From NCBI RefSeq assembly GCF_928368155.1, contig NZ_CAKMRU010000002.1:124001-188000 (forward strand): a stretch of DNA of 64,000 bases. The letters run 5' to 3'. Below are positions 27,840 to 37,285 of this stretch, piece after piece (the first letter of the stretch is position 1; every line of letters begins with the position of its first letter). The translations under genes were made by a program, and so were the position numbers. The DNA comes from Anaerococcus ihuae. Lineage in GTDB: Bacteria > Bacillota > Clostridia > Tissierellales > Peptoniphilaceae. Under the pieces are notes generated by a model. That model was not told the origin of the DNA. It made no database searches and saw only the letters and a list, made by a program, of their open reading frames with translations.

Positions 27840-30800
27840 ATGAAAAATACATTTTTAAAGAAAGTATTGACCTTTATTATTGTAGGATTAGCGTCTATGG
27901 CTATGATAAAATCTTCTATGTTTGTCTTAGAAAAAAATAAGCTTGCGGCTGAAAAAAAAGACAAAATAGTAAGCGATAGTGCTCGTCTTGCAACAGATTT
28001 AAAAGATGGTCAATACGAAGCAAGTTCTGAAGGTTATGGTGGTTTGTTGACTGTTAGAATAACTGTTAAAAATGGAAAATTAACAGACATCAAGATTTTA
28101 TCCCATAATGAAACTGAGGAATATTTTAAAAAGGCTTCAGCGATAATAAAAGAAATTTTAAGAACAGGAAAAGTAGATGTAGATTCTGTTACAGGAGCAA
28201 CCATATCATCAAATGCTATAAAGGATGCTGTTTTAAAAGCACTCCAAAAAGCTGGTTCGAAAGAAAAAATAAAAGAAAAAGCTAAAAAAGAAGATAAAAA
28301 ACCAGTAGAAGGTTTAAAAGATGGAGAGTATTTTGGTAGCGCAAATGGATATGGTGGAAATTTAACCGTAAAAGTAATCATAAAAAATGGAAAAATAAGT
28401 GGAATAGAAGTTGTTTCACAAAATGAAACACCAGAATATTTTAATAGAGCTTATGCTGTAATAAATAAAATTTTAAGTAGTGGAAGTGTAAATGTAGATT
28501 CAGTAACAGGAGCTACAGTATCATCAAATGCTATAAAAATGGCAGTAGCTGATGCCCTTCACAAAGCTGGCTCTAAGGAAAATGCAAAAGTACAAGCTGT
28601 AAATAAAGCATCAAGCAATAATAAAAGAGCAAATGCTAAAGGGACAGTAGCAATTGGAAATAAAGACCTTAAAGATGGAGTTTACACAGGCTCAGGTCAA
28701 GGATTTAATGGGCCAATAAGAGTTAGAGTAACCATATCAAAAGGCTCAATAACAAATGTAGAAATACTTTCACACAGCGATGACAATCCATATTTTGGTC
28801 GAGCAAGATCAGTTATATCAAAAATTTTAGGAAAAGCTGACAAAAGTGTTGATACAGTTTCTGGTGCAACATATTCAAGCAGAGGAATACTTGATGCAGT
28901 AAGAAATGCTCTATCAAAAGCAGGTGGAAGCAAAAATGTTGATAATAAAAATAAAAAACCATCAAATACAGGTCAAGCAAAAAAACCAAATAAAAAACCA
29001 GAAAAACCAAGTAAAGATAATAAGATTTACAAACAATACAAAGATGGTGTCTACGAAGGAGTAGCAGAAGGCTTTAATGGTCCAATAAAAGTAAAAGTAA
29101 CCATAGCAAAAGGTTCAATAACAAAAGTAGAAATCCTTTCACACAAAGAAGATGATCCTTATTTTAGCAAATCAAAAGGAGTAATCTCAAAAATGCTTGG
29201 TAAGCCTGGCAAAAATGTGGATACAGTATCAGGAGCAACATTCTCAAGCAAAGGAATAATAGATGCTATAAATAATGCTGTATCAAAAGCTGGAATTGAA
29301 AATAGTCCATCAAAACCTGACAAAAAGCCAGACCAACAAAAACCAGAAGAAGATAAGAAACCAGAAAAACCAAGCGAAGAAAAAATAGATGATGCCCTTA
29401 AAAAATATTATAACGATCAACCATTAAAAGACGGCGAATATACAGGATGGGGCATTGGATATATTAATACAAGAAAAATCAGAACATATATAAAAGTCGA
29501 AAATGGAGAAATTTCTGAAATAAGAGTAGGAGAAAATTCAGAATACGGCGATGATATGGGACCATTTAGACAAAAAGCAGAAAAAGTTTTATCCTTTATA
29601 AAAGGAAAAGATGGAAGACTAAATCTTGCAAAAATGGGATTATACAGAGAGTATTTTGAAACAATAAGAAAAAGTAGTAACCCAAAAGCAAAAGCATTAG
29701 AACTTTTTGGTGCAGAATATGCAAATAATCTTAACGGATATAGAAATGATAATTCAGAATCAGATTTAACACTAATTTCAAGAACAGTAAAAGCTTATAT
29801 GTCCAAAAAATATAAGTCAAAAGAATTATTTGATAGCGTGACAGGTGCGACAGTTAGTGCTAGTGGAATATCATCAGCAGCAAGAGAGGCGACAAAAAAA
29901 TCATCAAATGATTACATTACAAATTCAGATGTAAAAGAAATCACAATAACAGCTCCAAAAAATAAAAACATAGAAGTAAACAAAGGCGATGGAGTTGATT
30001 TTACAGAAATGAAAGTAAACTTAATCAAAAAAGATGGAAGCCAAAAAGAAGTAGAATGGAAAGATTTCAAAGAAAATGGAATTAGCATTACAGACGAAAA
30101 TGGAAAAACAATAGAAAACGGAAGCGACTTAAAAAATTATGCTAACAAAAAAATTATAAAAGCAAAAGTAATGCACCAAAAATCACTATCCTATGATGAC
30201 TTTAGAATTTTAATCGGAAAATATAGTAAAGATTATATAATCGGATTAGAATACAGCGCAGATGGAAATAAGTGGTACAAAGTCGATAAAGTTGAAATGG
30301 ATTACGTAGATAAAAGAAATATTTCCGACCATCAAGTTATCGATGCACCAACATCATTTGAATTTGAAAAAGTAAAACTTAGAGCAGTATCAAAAAATGG
30401 TAATCGTTATGAGTACACAGGCGATAAATTGCCAGTAAATAGACAAGTAAAATATACATTGCTCAAAGAAGAAAATCCAAATACACCAAAGACAATATAT
30501 GTAAACTTCCAATTATCAGGAGAAGAATCCGATAAAAATTTAGTAGAAGAAAAAGAAAAAGAAGAAAAGCCAAAACCACAAGAAGAAGAAATAGAAGTAG
30601 ACCAAAAAGTAATAGACACAAGTCTAATGGAATCAAACGGTCAACAGTGGATAGAAGGCAAAGAAATAAGACCAGCAACAGTAACAAGTTTAGATAAAGA
30701 CGCAGAAATATTAAAAGAAATAGATGGATTACCAAAAGGCTTAATCTTTGATGGAAAAACAATAACAGGAATCCCAGAACCAAGCAATGAAGGTTGGCCA

Positions 30801-32144
30801 GAAGACGGCAGTGGATTTAAAACAATAACATTAAAATTCAAAGCAAAGAAAAAAGGCAAACTCTTAGTAAGAAAAATCACATATTGGTTGTACAGAGACA
30901 AAGATAGAGATGGCATATCCGATGACGAAGATAAAGATCACGGCGAAAAATTCACGCCACAAAGAAGCTCAAGCAAACCAATAATAGTAGAAGGGAAAGC
31001 CCCAAGTCTAGAAGAATACAAAGAAAGATTTTCAAACATACCAAAAGACGGTTCAGTAGAAGTAAGCTTTAAAAACAAACCAGACTACAGCAAAGTAAGC
31101 GAAGTCCCACAAAGAGTGTACCTACAATTCAAAAGCAAAGGAACAAAAGAAGTAGGCGAAGCTTACGTAATGGTAATAGTGAAAAAAGCCGTTGAAAAAG
31201 AAGAAAAGCCAAAACCACAAGAAGAAGAAATAGAAGTAGACCAAAAAGTAATAGACACAAGTCTAATGGAATCAAACGGTCAACAGTGGATAGAAGGCAA
31301 AGAAATAAGACCAGCAACAGTAACAAGTTTAGATAAAGACGCAGAAATATTAAAAGAAATAGATGGATTACCAAAAGGCTTAATCTTTGATGGAAAAACA
31401 ATAACAGGAATCCCAGAACCAAGCAATGAAGGTTGGCCAGAAGACGGCAGTGGATTTAAAACAATAACATTAAAATTCAAAGCAAAGAAAAAAGGCAAAC
31501 TCTTAGTAAGAAAAATCACATATTGGTTGTACAGAGACAAAGATAGAGATGGCATATCCGATGACGAAGATAAAGATCACGGCGAAAAATTCACGCCACA
31601 AAGAAGCTCAAGCAAACCAATAATAGTAGAAGGGAAAGCCCCAAGTCTAGAAGAATACAAAGAAAGATTTTCAAACATACCAAAAGACGGTTCAGTAGAA
31701 GTAAGCTTTAAAAACAAACCAGACTACAGCAAAGTAAGCGAAGTCCCACAAAGAGTGTACCTACAATTCAAAAGCAAAGGAACAAAAGAAGTAGGCGAAG
31801 CTTACGTGATGGTAATAGTGAAAAAGGCTGTTAAAAAAGAAAATAGTCAAGATAAACCTTCTAGCAAAAAGGCTATAAAGAAAAAGGAAAATTCTAAAAA
31901 TAAAATAGAGGAAAAACCGTCTTTAAAACCTTCTGTAAATGAGAAAAAATATCCTGATAAAAATGAATCGAATAAAGATTCTGGTAATAAAGAGTTAGAA
32001 AAAACTGAAAAAGAAAATACTGAAAATGAAAAAGATTCTCTCAAAATTCAAAGCACAAAAAACTCTCAATTGCCCCCTTTAGAAAAAAATAAAGAGGAAA
32101 TTATCATTGATGAAAGTAAAAATCCTATACAAAAGGAACAATAA
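27840..32144 (+). CDS. Large surface protein with five FMN-binding domains and Rib-like repeats
   Basis: A 1434-residue protein with an N-terminal membrane anchor or signal (about 5-30). Five FMN_bind-type domains follow at about 55-138, 160-240, 278-358, 401-482 and a larger one at 530-685. Each ends in D(S/T)V(T/S)GAT, the motif where ApbE attaches FMN to Thr/Ser in this family. Residues about 908-1120 and 1121-1333 are two nearly identical copies of a unit with a calcium-type DKDRDGISDDED loop and a Rib-like domain. The tail is Lys/Glu/Asn-rich with no LPxTG or C-terminal helix, so anchoring is probably N-terminal. The Fur-box promoter and a downstream ferric-reductase-like gene suggest extracytosolic electron transfer to iron. 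No apbE is in the window. Confidence 0.85.
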   Translation: MKNTFLKKVLTFIIVGLASMAMIKSSMFVLEKNKLAAEKKDKIVSDSARLATDLKDGQYEASSEGYGGLLTVRITVKNGKLTDIKILSHNETEEYFKKASAIIKEILRTGKVDVDSVTGATISSNAIKDAVLKALQKAGSKEKIKEKAKKEDKKPVEGLKDGEYFGSANGYGGNLTVKVIIKNGKISGIEVVSQNETPEYFNRAYAVINKILSSGSVNVDSVTGATVSSNAIKMAVADALHKAGSKENAKVQAVNKASSNNKRANAKGTVAIGNKDLKDGVYTGSGQGFNGPIRVRVTISKGSITNVEILSHSDDNPYFGRARSVISKILGKADKSVDTVSGATYSSRGILDAVRNALSKAGGSKNVDNKNKKPSNTGQAKKPNKKPEKPSKDNKIYKQYKDGVYEGVAEGFNGPIKVKVTIAKGSITKVEILSHKEDDPYFSKSKGVISKMLGKPGKNVDTVSGATFSSKGIIDAINNAVSKAGIENSPSKPDKKPDQQKPEEDKKPEKPSEEKIDDALKKYYNDQPLKDGEYTGWGIGYINTRKIRTYIKVENGEISEIRVGENSEYGDDMGPFRQKAEKVLSFIKGKDGRLNLAKMGLYREYFETIRKSSNPKAKALELFGAEYANNLNGYRNDNSESDLTLISRTVKAYMSKKYKSKELFDSVTGATVSASGISSAAREATKKSSNDYITNSDVKEITITAPKNKNIEVNKGDGVDFTEMKVNLIKKDGSQKEVEWKDFKENGISITDENGKTIENGSDLKNYANKKIIKAKVMHQKSLSYDDFRILIGKYSKDYIIGLEYSADGNKWYKVDKVEMDYVDKRNISDHQVIDAPTSFEFEKVKLRAVSKNGNRYEYTGDKLPVNRQVKYTLLKEENPNTPKTIYVNFQLSGEESDKNLVEEKEKEEKPKPQEEEIEVDQKVIDTSLMESNGQQWIEGKEIRPATVTSLDKDAEILKEIDGLPKGLIFDGKTITGIPEPSNEGWPEDGSGFKTITLKFKAKKKGKLLVRKITYWLYRDKDRDGISDDEDKDHGEKFTPQRSSSKPIIVEGKAPSLEEYKERFSNIPKDGSVEVSFKNKPDYSKVSEVPQRVYLQFKSKGTKEVGEAYVMVIVKKAVEKEEKPKPQEEEIEVDQKVIDTSLMESNGQQWIEGKEIRPATVTSLDKDAEILKEIDGLPKGLIFDGKTITGIPEPSNEGWPEDGSGFKTITLKFKAKKKGKLLVRKITYWLYRDKDRDGISDDEDKDHGEKFTPQRSSSKPIIVEGKAPSLEEYKERFSNIPKDGSVEVSFKNKPDYSKVSEVPQRVYLQFKSKGTKEVGEAYVMVIVKKAVKKENSQDKPSSKKAIKKKENSKNKIEEKPSLKPSVNEKKYPDKNESNKDSGNKELEKTEKENTENEKDSLKIQSTKNSQLPPLEKNKEEIIIDESKNPIQKEQ
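30561..31838 (+). repeat. 639-bp tandem duplication inside the multi-flavin gene
   Basis: Unit 1 (30561-31199) and unit 2 (31200-31838) are identical over nearly their whole length by eye; the first differences are near the end (GTAATG versus GTGATG at about 31818). Each encodes 213 residues in the same frame. Near-identity of DNA indicates a recent duplication or ongoing homogenisation. Confidence 0.95.
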
Positions 32145-32171
32145 GCTTATGAAAATAGAAAGGAGAATAAG

Positions 32172-32858
32172 ATGACTTTAATTACTGGAATTTTGTTTAC
32201 TATAATTTTTTATAGTTTAACTAAGGATTTGATTAAAAAATATCCTGTCATATTTTATCTAGGAATATATGCTTGGACAGGATTTGTAGTTTATTATTAT
32301 AATATGGGCTTTGATAGAAATTTCCCTACTTGGTTTAATGAATATTTTATGAAGATATTTTCAAGGGGGATATTTGCTACAGCTTCATTTATGATAGTAA
32401 TGTTTTTAGGAACTATTACAAAACATAATGATTTTTCAAAAAAATTGATGGCAATTCGTGGAGAAATGTCTATAATGGCAAGCTTATTAGTTTTTAGCCA
32501 CAATATAATATTTGGTTTGCGTTATTTCCCAATTCTTTTTACAAATCCTAGCTCTATGCCTCAAAGACAATTAATAGCATCAATAATAACAATATTTTTA
32601 TTGTTGATGCTGATTCCTCTTTTTGTAACTTCTTTTAAGACAGTTCGTCGCAAAATGAAAGCTAAAAGTTGGAAAAATTTGCAAAAAATGGCATATCCAT
32701 TTTTCATAGGAATATATGTCCACGTTATGGTGTTATATTCTTCGAATTGGAAAGAAAATATGGTAGGAGTGGTTATATATACGCTTATATATTTGGCTTA
32801 TATAATCCTAAGATTAAGAAAAAGAAATATAAAAATGCAAAAATCATTGGCAAAATAA
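32172..32858 (+). CDS. Ferric-reductase-like transmembrane protein
   Basis: A 228-residue protein with about six membrane helices, similar in layout to the ferric reductase-like/YedZ (MsrQ) heme domain. Candidate heme histidines lie in MASLLVFSHNIIFG (helix 3) and IGIYVHVMVLY (helix 5), preceded by the family-like segment SWKNLQKMAYPFF. It has no FAD/NAD domain. It lies 27 bp after the multi-flavin gene with ribosome site AAAGGAG, so it most likely passes electrons through the membrane to the flavins outside. Exact heme ligation is inferred. Confidence 0.75.
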   Translation: MTLITGILFTIIFYSLTKDLIKKYPVIFYLGIYAWTGFVVYYYNMGFDRNFPTWFNEYFMKIFSRGIFATASFMIVMFLGTITKHNDFSKKLMAIRGEMSIMASLLVFSHNIIFGLRYFPILFTNPSSMPQRQLIASIITIFLLLMLIPLFVTSFKTVRRKMKAKSWKNLQKMAYPFFIGIYVHVMVLYSSNWKENMVGVVIYTLIYLAYIILRLRKRNIKMQKSLAK

Positions 32859-32862
32859 AAAT

Positions 32863-32907
32863 AAAAAATCCTCAAAATGAATTTAATTTCATTTGAGGAT
32901 TTTTTTG
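32863..32907. terminator. Bidirectional terminator between convergent genes
   Basis: AAAAATCCTCAAAATGAA and TTCATTTGAGGATTTTTTT form a long stem with A and T tracts at the two sides. It serves the reductase-like gene on plus and the anti-sigma gene on minus. Confidence 0.88.
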
Positions 32908-32915
32908 TCCTTATT

Positions 32916-33905
32916 TTATTTGGCACTTAATGAAAATTCTGCAAATTTTTCAAAGTTTCCATCACTTTCTTTGCCAGAATTTTCATTCATTTTTGAACGG
33001 CTTAGGGTAAAATTAAATTTTCTTCCATCTTTTATTTCATCTAGGCTTAAGTCTGAGAAATAATTGTTGAAAATAAAAGTTGTTGAATTTTCATCTGCGA
33101 TTCTTTCATCTAGAGAAATTTCATTTCCTTTTTCGTCAACTCCTTTTAATTCATAAACATAGGCTTGATCAAGATTTTTTATTGTTGCTGTAAGGGTCAT
33201 TGGATTTATTTTCATTAATGAGATTGTGGCGTTTGTTCCTTTTATTTTTAAATTTTCAGCGAAAATTTTGTTGTCTTCGTTTATTGTATTCATTGGAGAT
33301 TCTATTGAAATTATTTGGCTTTTATTTGTGTCTGCAAAATATAAATCTACGCTCGCCTTATCTTTTTTTGGAAAAGATTTGTCAAAATTTATCATAAGAT
33401 TTTCTGATGATGTTTTTTTATCTTCTAACAAACCTTCGCTTCCTGATGAGCCAATAGCTTTATAAGTTTTCCCATCAACTACCACCTTATACAAATGTGA
33501 ATTGTTTTTTGTATTTTCTTTAAAATTTTCTCCATTTCTTAGGGTGTTTATAAAGATTTTATTATCTTCAAAGGCTATATTTCCGATTACAAATGAATCT
33601 TCTCCAACTGTTACTGGTTTATTAATTTCTGCAATATATTTGTAGGAATCAGGACTTGCACCAAAGGCTTCCATCATTGTTACTTTTATGTCTGTTGTAA
33701 ATTTTGAAACTTCGGCTTTTACAATTGGAATATTAAGTCCAGCTACTAGGATTAATGCAGCTGCTATTGGTAAAAATTTTTTTGATTTTTTATTTTTTTT
33801 GTAGGATTTTGCAGTTTTTATTAATTTTTCTTTTTCAAAGTCGTTTAATTCGATTTTTTCAATTTCAAAATCCATATCATTTATTTTGTCATAGATATTT
33901 TTCAT
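32916..33905 (-). CDS. Membrane anti-sigma factor, DUF4179-like
   Basis: A 329-residue protein with a short cytoplasmic N-terminus (1-43), a single membrane helix (about 44-65, FLPIAAALILVAGLNI) and a long extracytoplasmic domain. The segment just after the helix (VSKFTTDIKVTMMEAFG...) resembles DUF4179 proteins that pair with ECF sigma factors. The 4-bp overlap (ATGA) with the sigma gene supports an anti-sigma role. The signal is unknown. Confidence 0.75.
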   Translation of the reverse strand: MKNIYDKINDMDFEIEKIELNDFEKEKLIKTAKSYKKNKKSKKFLPIAAALILVAGLNIPIVKAEVSKFTTDIKVTMMEAFGASPDSYKYIAEINKPVTVGEDSFVIGNIAFEDNKIFINTLRNGENFKENTKNNSHLYKVVVDGKTYKAIGSSGSEGLLEDKKTSSENLMINFDKSFPKKDKASVDLYFADTNKSQIISIESPMNTINEDNKIFAENLKIKGTNATISLMKINPMTLTATIKNLDQAYVYELKGVDEKGNEISLDERIADENSTTFIFNNYFSDLSLDEIKDGRKFNFTLSRSKMNENSGKESDGNFEKFAEFSLSAK

Positions 33906-34408
33906 AATTTGCTCCTTAAAGTTTTTTTGGCACGGCTTACTTTGTTGTAGAGCCTGTCTTTTGGAATTTTTGTGATTTTTTCTAAATCATCGTAGGAATA
34001 TCCTTCTATAAATAATTTTTTAAAAATCTCCCTGTCTTTTTTTGACAACATTTCAAGAATTTTTTCACTTTCATCAAAATTTTCCAAATTTTTATCATAA
34101 ATAAAACCGGAAACATCATCAAGGTCAAGGCAGTCGTGTTTTGCTTCTTTTCTAATTGCATCAATTGCCTTGTATTTGGCAACTCCTGCACACCAATTTT
34201 TAAAAGATGACCTAGTAGGATCATAAGAATTTATATTATCCCAAATTCCAAGGAGAGCATCATTTAAAATTTCGTCTAAAATATTTCTCCTATTTCCTAT
34301 AGTTTTTACAATAACTCCTTTTAATATAGGCCCATAAAGGTTAATGAATTCAATCAAATATTTTTCATCTTTGTTTTTAATTCCTTTTATTAAATTTTTA
34401 TCATCCAT
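33902..34408 (-). CDS. ECF-type RNA polymerase sigma factor
   Basis: A 168-residue sigma-70 family protein. Region 2 (about 10-80) has DEILNDALLGIWDNINSYDPTRSSFKNWCAGVAKYKAIDAIRK-like sequence, and region 4 (about 115-165) has the helix-turn-helix YSYDDLEKITKIPKDRLYNKVSRAKKTLR. It is upstream of and overlaps the anti-sigma gene. Such pairs usually drive their own promoter; I could not define the target motif. Confidence 0.88.
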   Translation of the reverse strand: MDDKNLIKGIKNKDEKYLIEFINLYGPILKGVIVKTIGNRRNILDEILNDALLGIWDNINSYDPTRSSFKNWCAGVAKYKAIDAIRKEAKHDCLDLDDVSGFIYDKNLENFDESEKILEMLSKKDREIFKKLFIEGYSYDDLEKITKIPKDRLYNKVSRAKKTLRSKL

Positions 34409-34488
34409 TATTTCCTCCTTTACCTATATATTCGTATAAAGTTGAGCAAATCTATCCTTATTTTAAATTATATATTTAATTTTTTATA

Positions 34489-34520
34489 AAAAAACCACCT
34501 CGTTATTTTCGAGATGGTTT
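34489..34520 (-). terminator. Terminator of the ABC transporter operon
   Basis: AAACCATCTCG and CGAGGTGGTTT (read on minus) pair around AAAATAA, followed by a T run on the minus strand. Confidence 0.8.
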
Positions 34521-34535
34521 GTAAGTCTTAAAATT

Positions 34536-35534
34536 TTATTCAAATAAAAGATTAATATCAAAATCTTTTTCTATCATTTTATTATCTAACATAAATTTCT
34601 TAGTTCTTTCGAATCCTTCTTTGTCTTTATCTGTGATTTTTGTTGAAAAATCATACATTGGGAACATATAATCGTAGGCCTTATCGTCAAGATCTAGTTC
34701 TTTTTTTACTATTTCTTTTGTTTGGTCTTTGTTATCTTCCATAAATTCTGAGATTTCAGCTTGAGCATCGTCAAGGGCCTTGATTACATCAGGATGGTCT
34801 TTGGCAAATTTTTCTGAACTTGCTACACAAATTATTGCATCTATCAAATCTTCACCGTTTGTAATTTCATACAAACCTGCTTCTTTTGCTTTATAAGCTG
34901 CAGGTCCTCCCAAAAGTGCCACGTCCAAATTTCCTGAATCTAGGGCAGCTGCTGCGTCTGGGATTTGCATATTTGAAAATTCTACGTCTTTTTCGCTCAT
35001 TTTTTCTTTTTCTAAGTATGCCAAAAGTTCTTGGTGGAGGTTGGTTCCTGCAGGTCCTCCGATTTTTTTACCTTTTAAATCTTTAGGATTTTTGATTGAA
35101 TCATCTTTAGAAAAAAGTGAGAATGCCTTTGGAGCTCTTGAATACATATTTAAAACTTTGATGTCTTGACCGTTTGCCTTGGCAAGAATTGCAGAAGATC
35201 CTCCCAAAGCATAAAGAATATCAACGTCTCCGCTTGCAAGGGCCGCTGTTTGATCTGCGCCACTTGTGATTTCCTTGTAATTAATTTTTACACCTGGTAG
35301 GTGTTTTTTGAAAATTTCCTTATTTTTTTCAATTATTGATGGAACATTTAAGGGTGATGTTACATAAGTTATGTTTAGTTCATCGACAGATAATTTTTCT
35401 TCACTTTGGGAAGCTTCGTTTGACATAGCATTTGACATATCGTTTGAATTTTCTTTATTTTCCTTGTTTGAGCAAGCTGTGATTGCAAAAACTAGGGAAA
35501 AAATTGATAAAATTTTTAATAATTTATTTTTCAT
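34536..35534 (-). CDS. ABC transporter substrate-binding lipoprotein (SsuA/NMT1-like)
   Basis: A 332-residue lipoprotein with signal peptide and lipobox ITAC (Cys near 21). The mature part has the SsuA/TauA/NMT1 pattern: ELNITYVTSPLNVPSIIEKN, GADQTAALASGDVDILYALGGSSA and GKKIGGPAGTNLHQ. Relatives bind sulfonates, taurine, nitrate or thiamine precursors; I cannot tell which. It is the last gene of a three-gene minus-strand operon, overlapping the ATPase by 11 bp. Confidence 0.88.
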   Translation of the reverse strand: MKNKLLKILSIFSLVFAITACSNKENKENSNDMSNAMSNEASQSEEKLSVDELNITYVTSPLNVPSIIEKNKEIFKKHLPGVKINYKEITSGADQTAALASGDVDILYALGGSSAILAKANGQDIKVLNMYSRAPKAFSLFSKDDSIKNPKDLKGKKIGGPAGTNLHQELLAYLEKEKMSEKDVEFSNMQIPDAAAALDSGNLDVALLGGPAAYKAKEAGLYEITNGEDLIDAIICVASSEKFAKDHPDVIKALDDAQAEISEFMEDNKDQTKEIVKKELDLDDKAYDYMFPMYDFSTKITDKDKEGFERTKKFMLDNKMIEKDFDINLLFE

Positions 35535-36210
35535 TTCCTTCTCCTATTATTTTTTTAAATTTATCTCTTAAAATTTCCTTGGAGATTTTTTCATCTTCAA
35601 GGTTGAAATCGGAGACTATTTTTCCTTTTTTCATTATTATAAGCTTTTGGCCCAAATTGAGGGCTTCTTCTAGGTCGTGGCTTACAAATAAAAATCCGGA
35701 ATTTTTAATTTTCATATATGAAAGTAACTCCATTTCTAGTCTTTCCTTGCTTATTTCATCTAAAGATGCAAAGGGTTCATCCAAAAGCATGAAATTATTT
35801 GGGAAAATAAGAGCACGGGCAAGGGAAACTCTCGCCTTCATCCCACCAGAAAGCTGGGAAGGGTAGGCTTTTTCAAAACCCTCAAGGCCCATTATTTTTA
35901 TCCGTTTTTGGCAAAGTTCTTGATTTGGATTTGAAAACATTATATTTTCTTCAAGGTTTAACCAGGGCAAAAGTCTTGGATTTTGAAAAACAAGGGAAGT
36001 TTTAATGCCATTATTTAAAATTTTCCCAGAATCTATTTCCAAAAGTCCACCAAGAGCTTTGAGCAGGGTGGATTTTCCACACCCCGAAGGGCCTATAAGT
36101 ACATTTCTTTTTTGAGGATCTAATTTCAAGTTTATTTTATCAAGTGCCTTAATTTCTTTATCTTCAATTTTATAAGTTTTACAAAGATCAATTAGACTTA
36201 TACCATTCAT
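35524..36210 (-). CDS. ABC transporter ATP-binding protein (SsuB/TauB-like)
   Basis: A 228-residue ATPase. Walker A GPSGCGKST (near 38-46), signature LSGGMKAR, Walker B FMLLDEPFASLD and the switch histidine in FVSHDLEEAL are intact. Subfamily assigned from the SsuA-like binding protein and the permease. It overlaps both neighbours. Confidence 0.92.
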   Translation of the reverse strand: MNGISLIDLCKTYKIEDKEIKALDKINLKLDPQKRNVLIGPSGCGKSTLLKALGGLLEIDSGKILNNGIKTSLVFQNPRLLPWLNLEENIMFSNPNQELCQKRIKIMGLEGFEKAYPSQLSGGMKARVSLARALIFPNNFMLLDEPFASLDEISKERLEMELLSYMKIKNSGFLFVSHDLEEALNLGQKLIIMKKGKIVSDFNLEDEKISKEILRDKFKKIIGEGNEK

Positions 36211-36973
36211 TTTTAAGATCTCCCTTCAAAAATAAGCTTGCAAATTTTACGAAAATTTTATCAGAAATCATTCCTATAAAACCAATCATAAAAATTCCCA
36301 CAAGAACCTTGTCAGTCCTTGACATTAGCCTTGAAAAATTAATCAAATAACCAAGTCCCTTCGATGCTGCAAGCATTTCCGCAGCAATAATTGACCTATA
36401 AGCATAGCCAAGTCCAATTCTTGCACCGACAAAAATATCCACAAGGCTTGAAGGAAGGATGATTTTTCTAAAAATTTCCCCGTCCTTGTAGGAAAAAGAG
36501 CGTGCCATTTCAATCAAATCTGAATCTGTCACCATAAATCCTTTTTGGATATTTAAAAATATTGGGAAAAATGATGCCATAAAAACTATGGTGATTTTAC
36601 TAACTTCCCCAATCCCAAGCCATAAAATCAAAAGAGGAATAAGGCCAAGGGGTGGAATATTTTTCAAAAAATCCAAAAGATTGGAAAAATATGGGTAGGT
36701 TTTTGGTTTCAAATAAAAGAAAAGTGCCAAGAAAAATCCCACAATAAGCGCCAGAAAATAACCGATAAAAACCCTATATAAACTTGCCAAAAGATTGGTA
36801 AAAATTGTCCCATCAAAAACCATATCACAAAAAGTTTCAAAAACTTTGACAGGTCCAGGCAAATAAATAGGCGAAAAAATCCCGATTTTATAGATTATTT
36901 GCCAAATTAGTAAAATTATAAAAAATACCAATAGATTTTTCTTTGTCTTAGAAATAAAGTTATTTTTTTTCAT
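36188..36973 (-). CDS. ABC transporter permease (SsuC/TauC-like)
   Basis: A 261-residue protein with about six membrane helices. The ATPase-contacting loop EMARSFSYKDGEIFRKIILPSSLVDIFVGARIGLG matches the BPD_transp_1 EAA region of this class. It is the first gene of the operon and overlaps the ATPase gene by 23 bp. Confidence 0.92.
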   Translation of the reverse strand: MKKNNFISKTKKNLLVFFIILLIWQIIYKIGIFSPIYLPGPVKVFETFCDMVFDGTIFTNLLASLYRVFIGYFLALIVGFFLALFFYLKPKTYPYFSNLLDFLKNIPPLGLIPLLILWLGIGEVSKITIVFMASFFPIFLNIQKGFMVTDSDLIEMARSFSYKDGEIFRKIILPSSLVDIFVGARIGLGYAYRSIIAAEMLAASKGLGYLINFSRLMSRTDKVLVGIFMIGFIGMISDKIFVKFASLFLKGDLKNEWYKSN

Positions 36974-37127
36974 AAAAACCCCCTAACATTTTACCAGAAA
37001 TTGAGAAAGTTTATCAAAAAAATTATAAAATTTTTGAGAATTAAAAATTAAAAGGATGAATTTGTTTTAAATTAGGAAAAAATAGGAAATCTCAATGATT
37101 ATATTTGTGTTTTAATTAAAATAAACA

Positions 37128-37158
37128 CGAGAGATCTCTCGACAAGCTCGAGATGGGT
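37128..37158 (+). repeat. Solo palindromic repeat (CGAGAGATCTCTCG core)
   Basis: A perfect 14-bp palindrome CGAGAGATCTCTCG (37128-37141) followed by ACAAGCTCGAGATGGGT. Nearly the same 28-30 bp is found on the opposite strand at 53623-53650. The rest of 36974-37285 holds no gene. Confidence 0.75.
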
Positions 37159-37230
37159 TATCATTTTATTTAATTACTTCTGAAGGAGAAATTATAAATA
37201 AATCTTATTAATATATTGATTTCAAATAAA

Positions 37231-37259
37231 AAAAGACAGGAAGAAAACTCACTGTCTTT
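37231..37259 (-). terminator. Terminator of the lipoprotein gene
   Basis: AAAGACAG (37232-37239) and CTGTCTTT (37252-37259) pair; on the minus strand the stem is followed by a T run. Confidence 0.75.
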
Positions 37260-37285
37260 AGATTTATATTTGTTTTTTCAAACTA

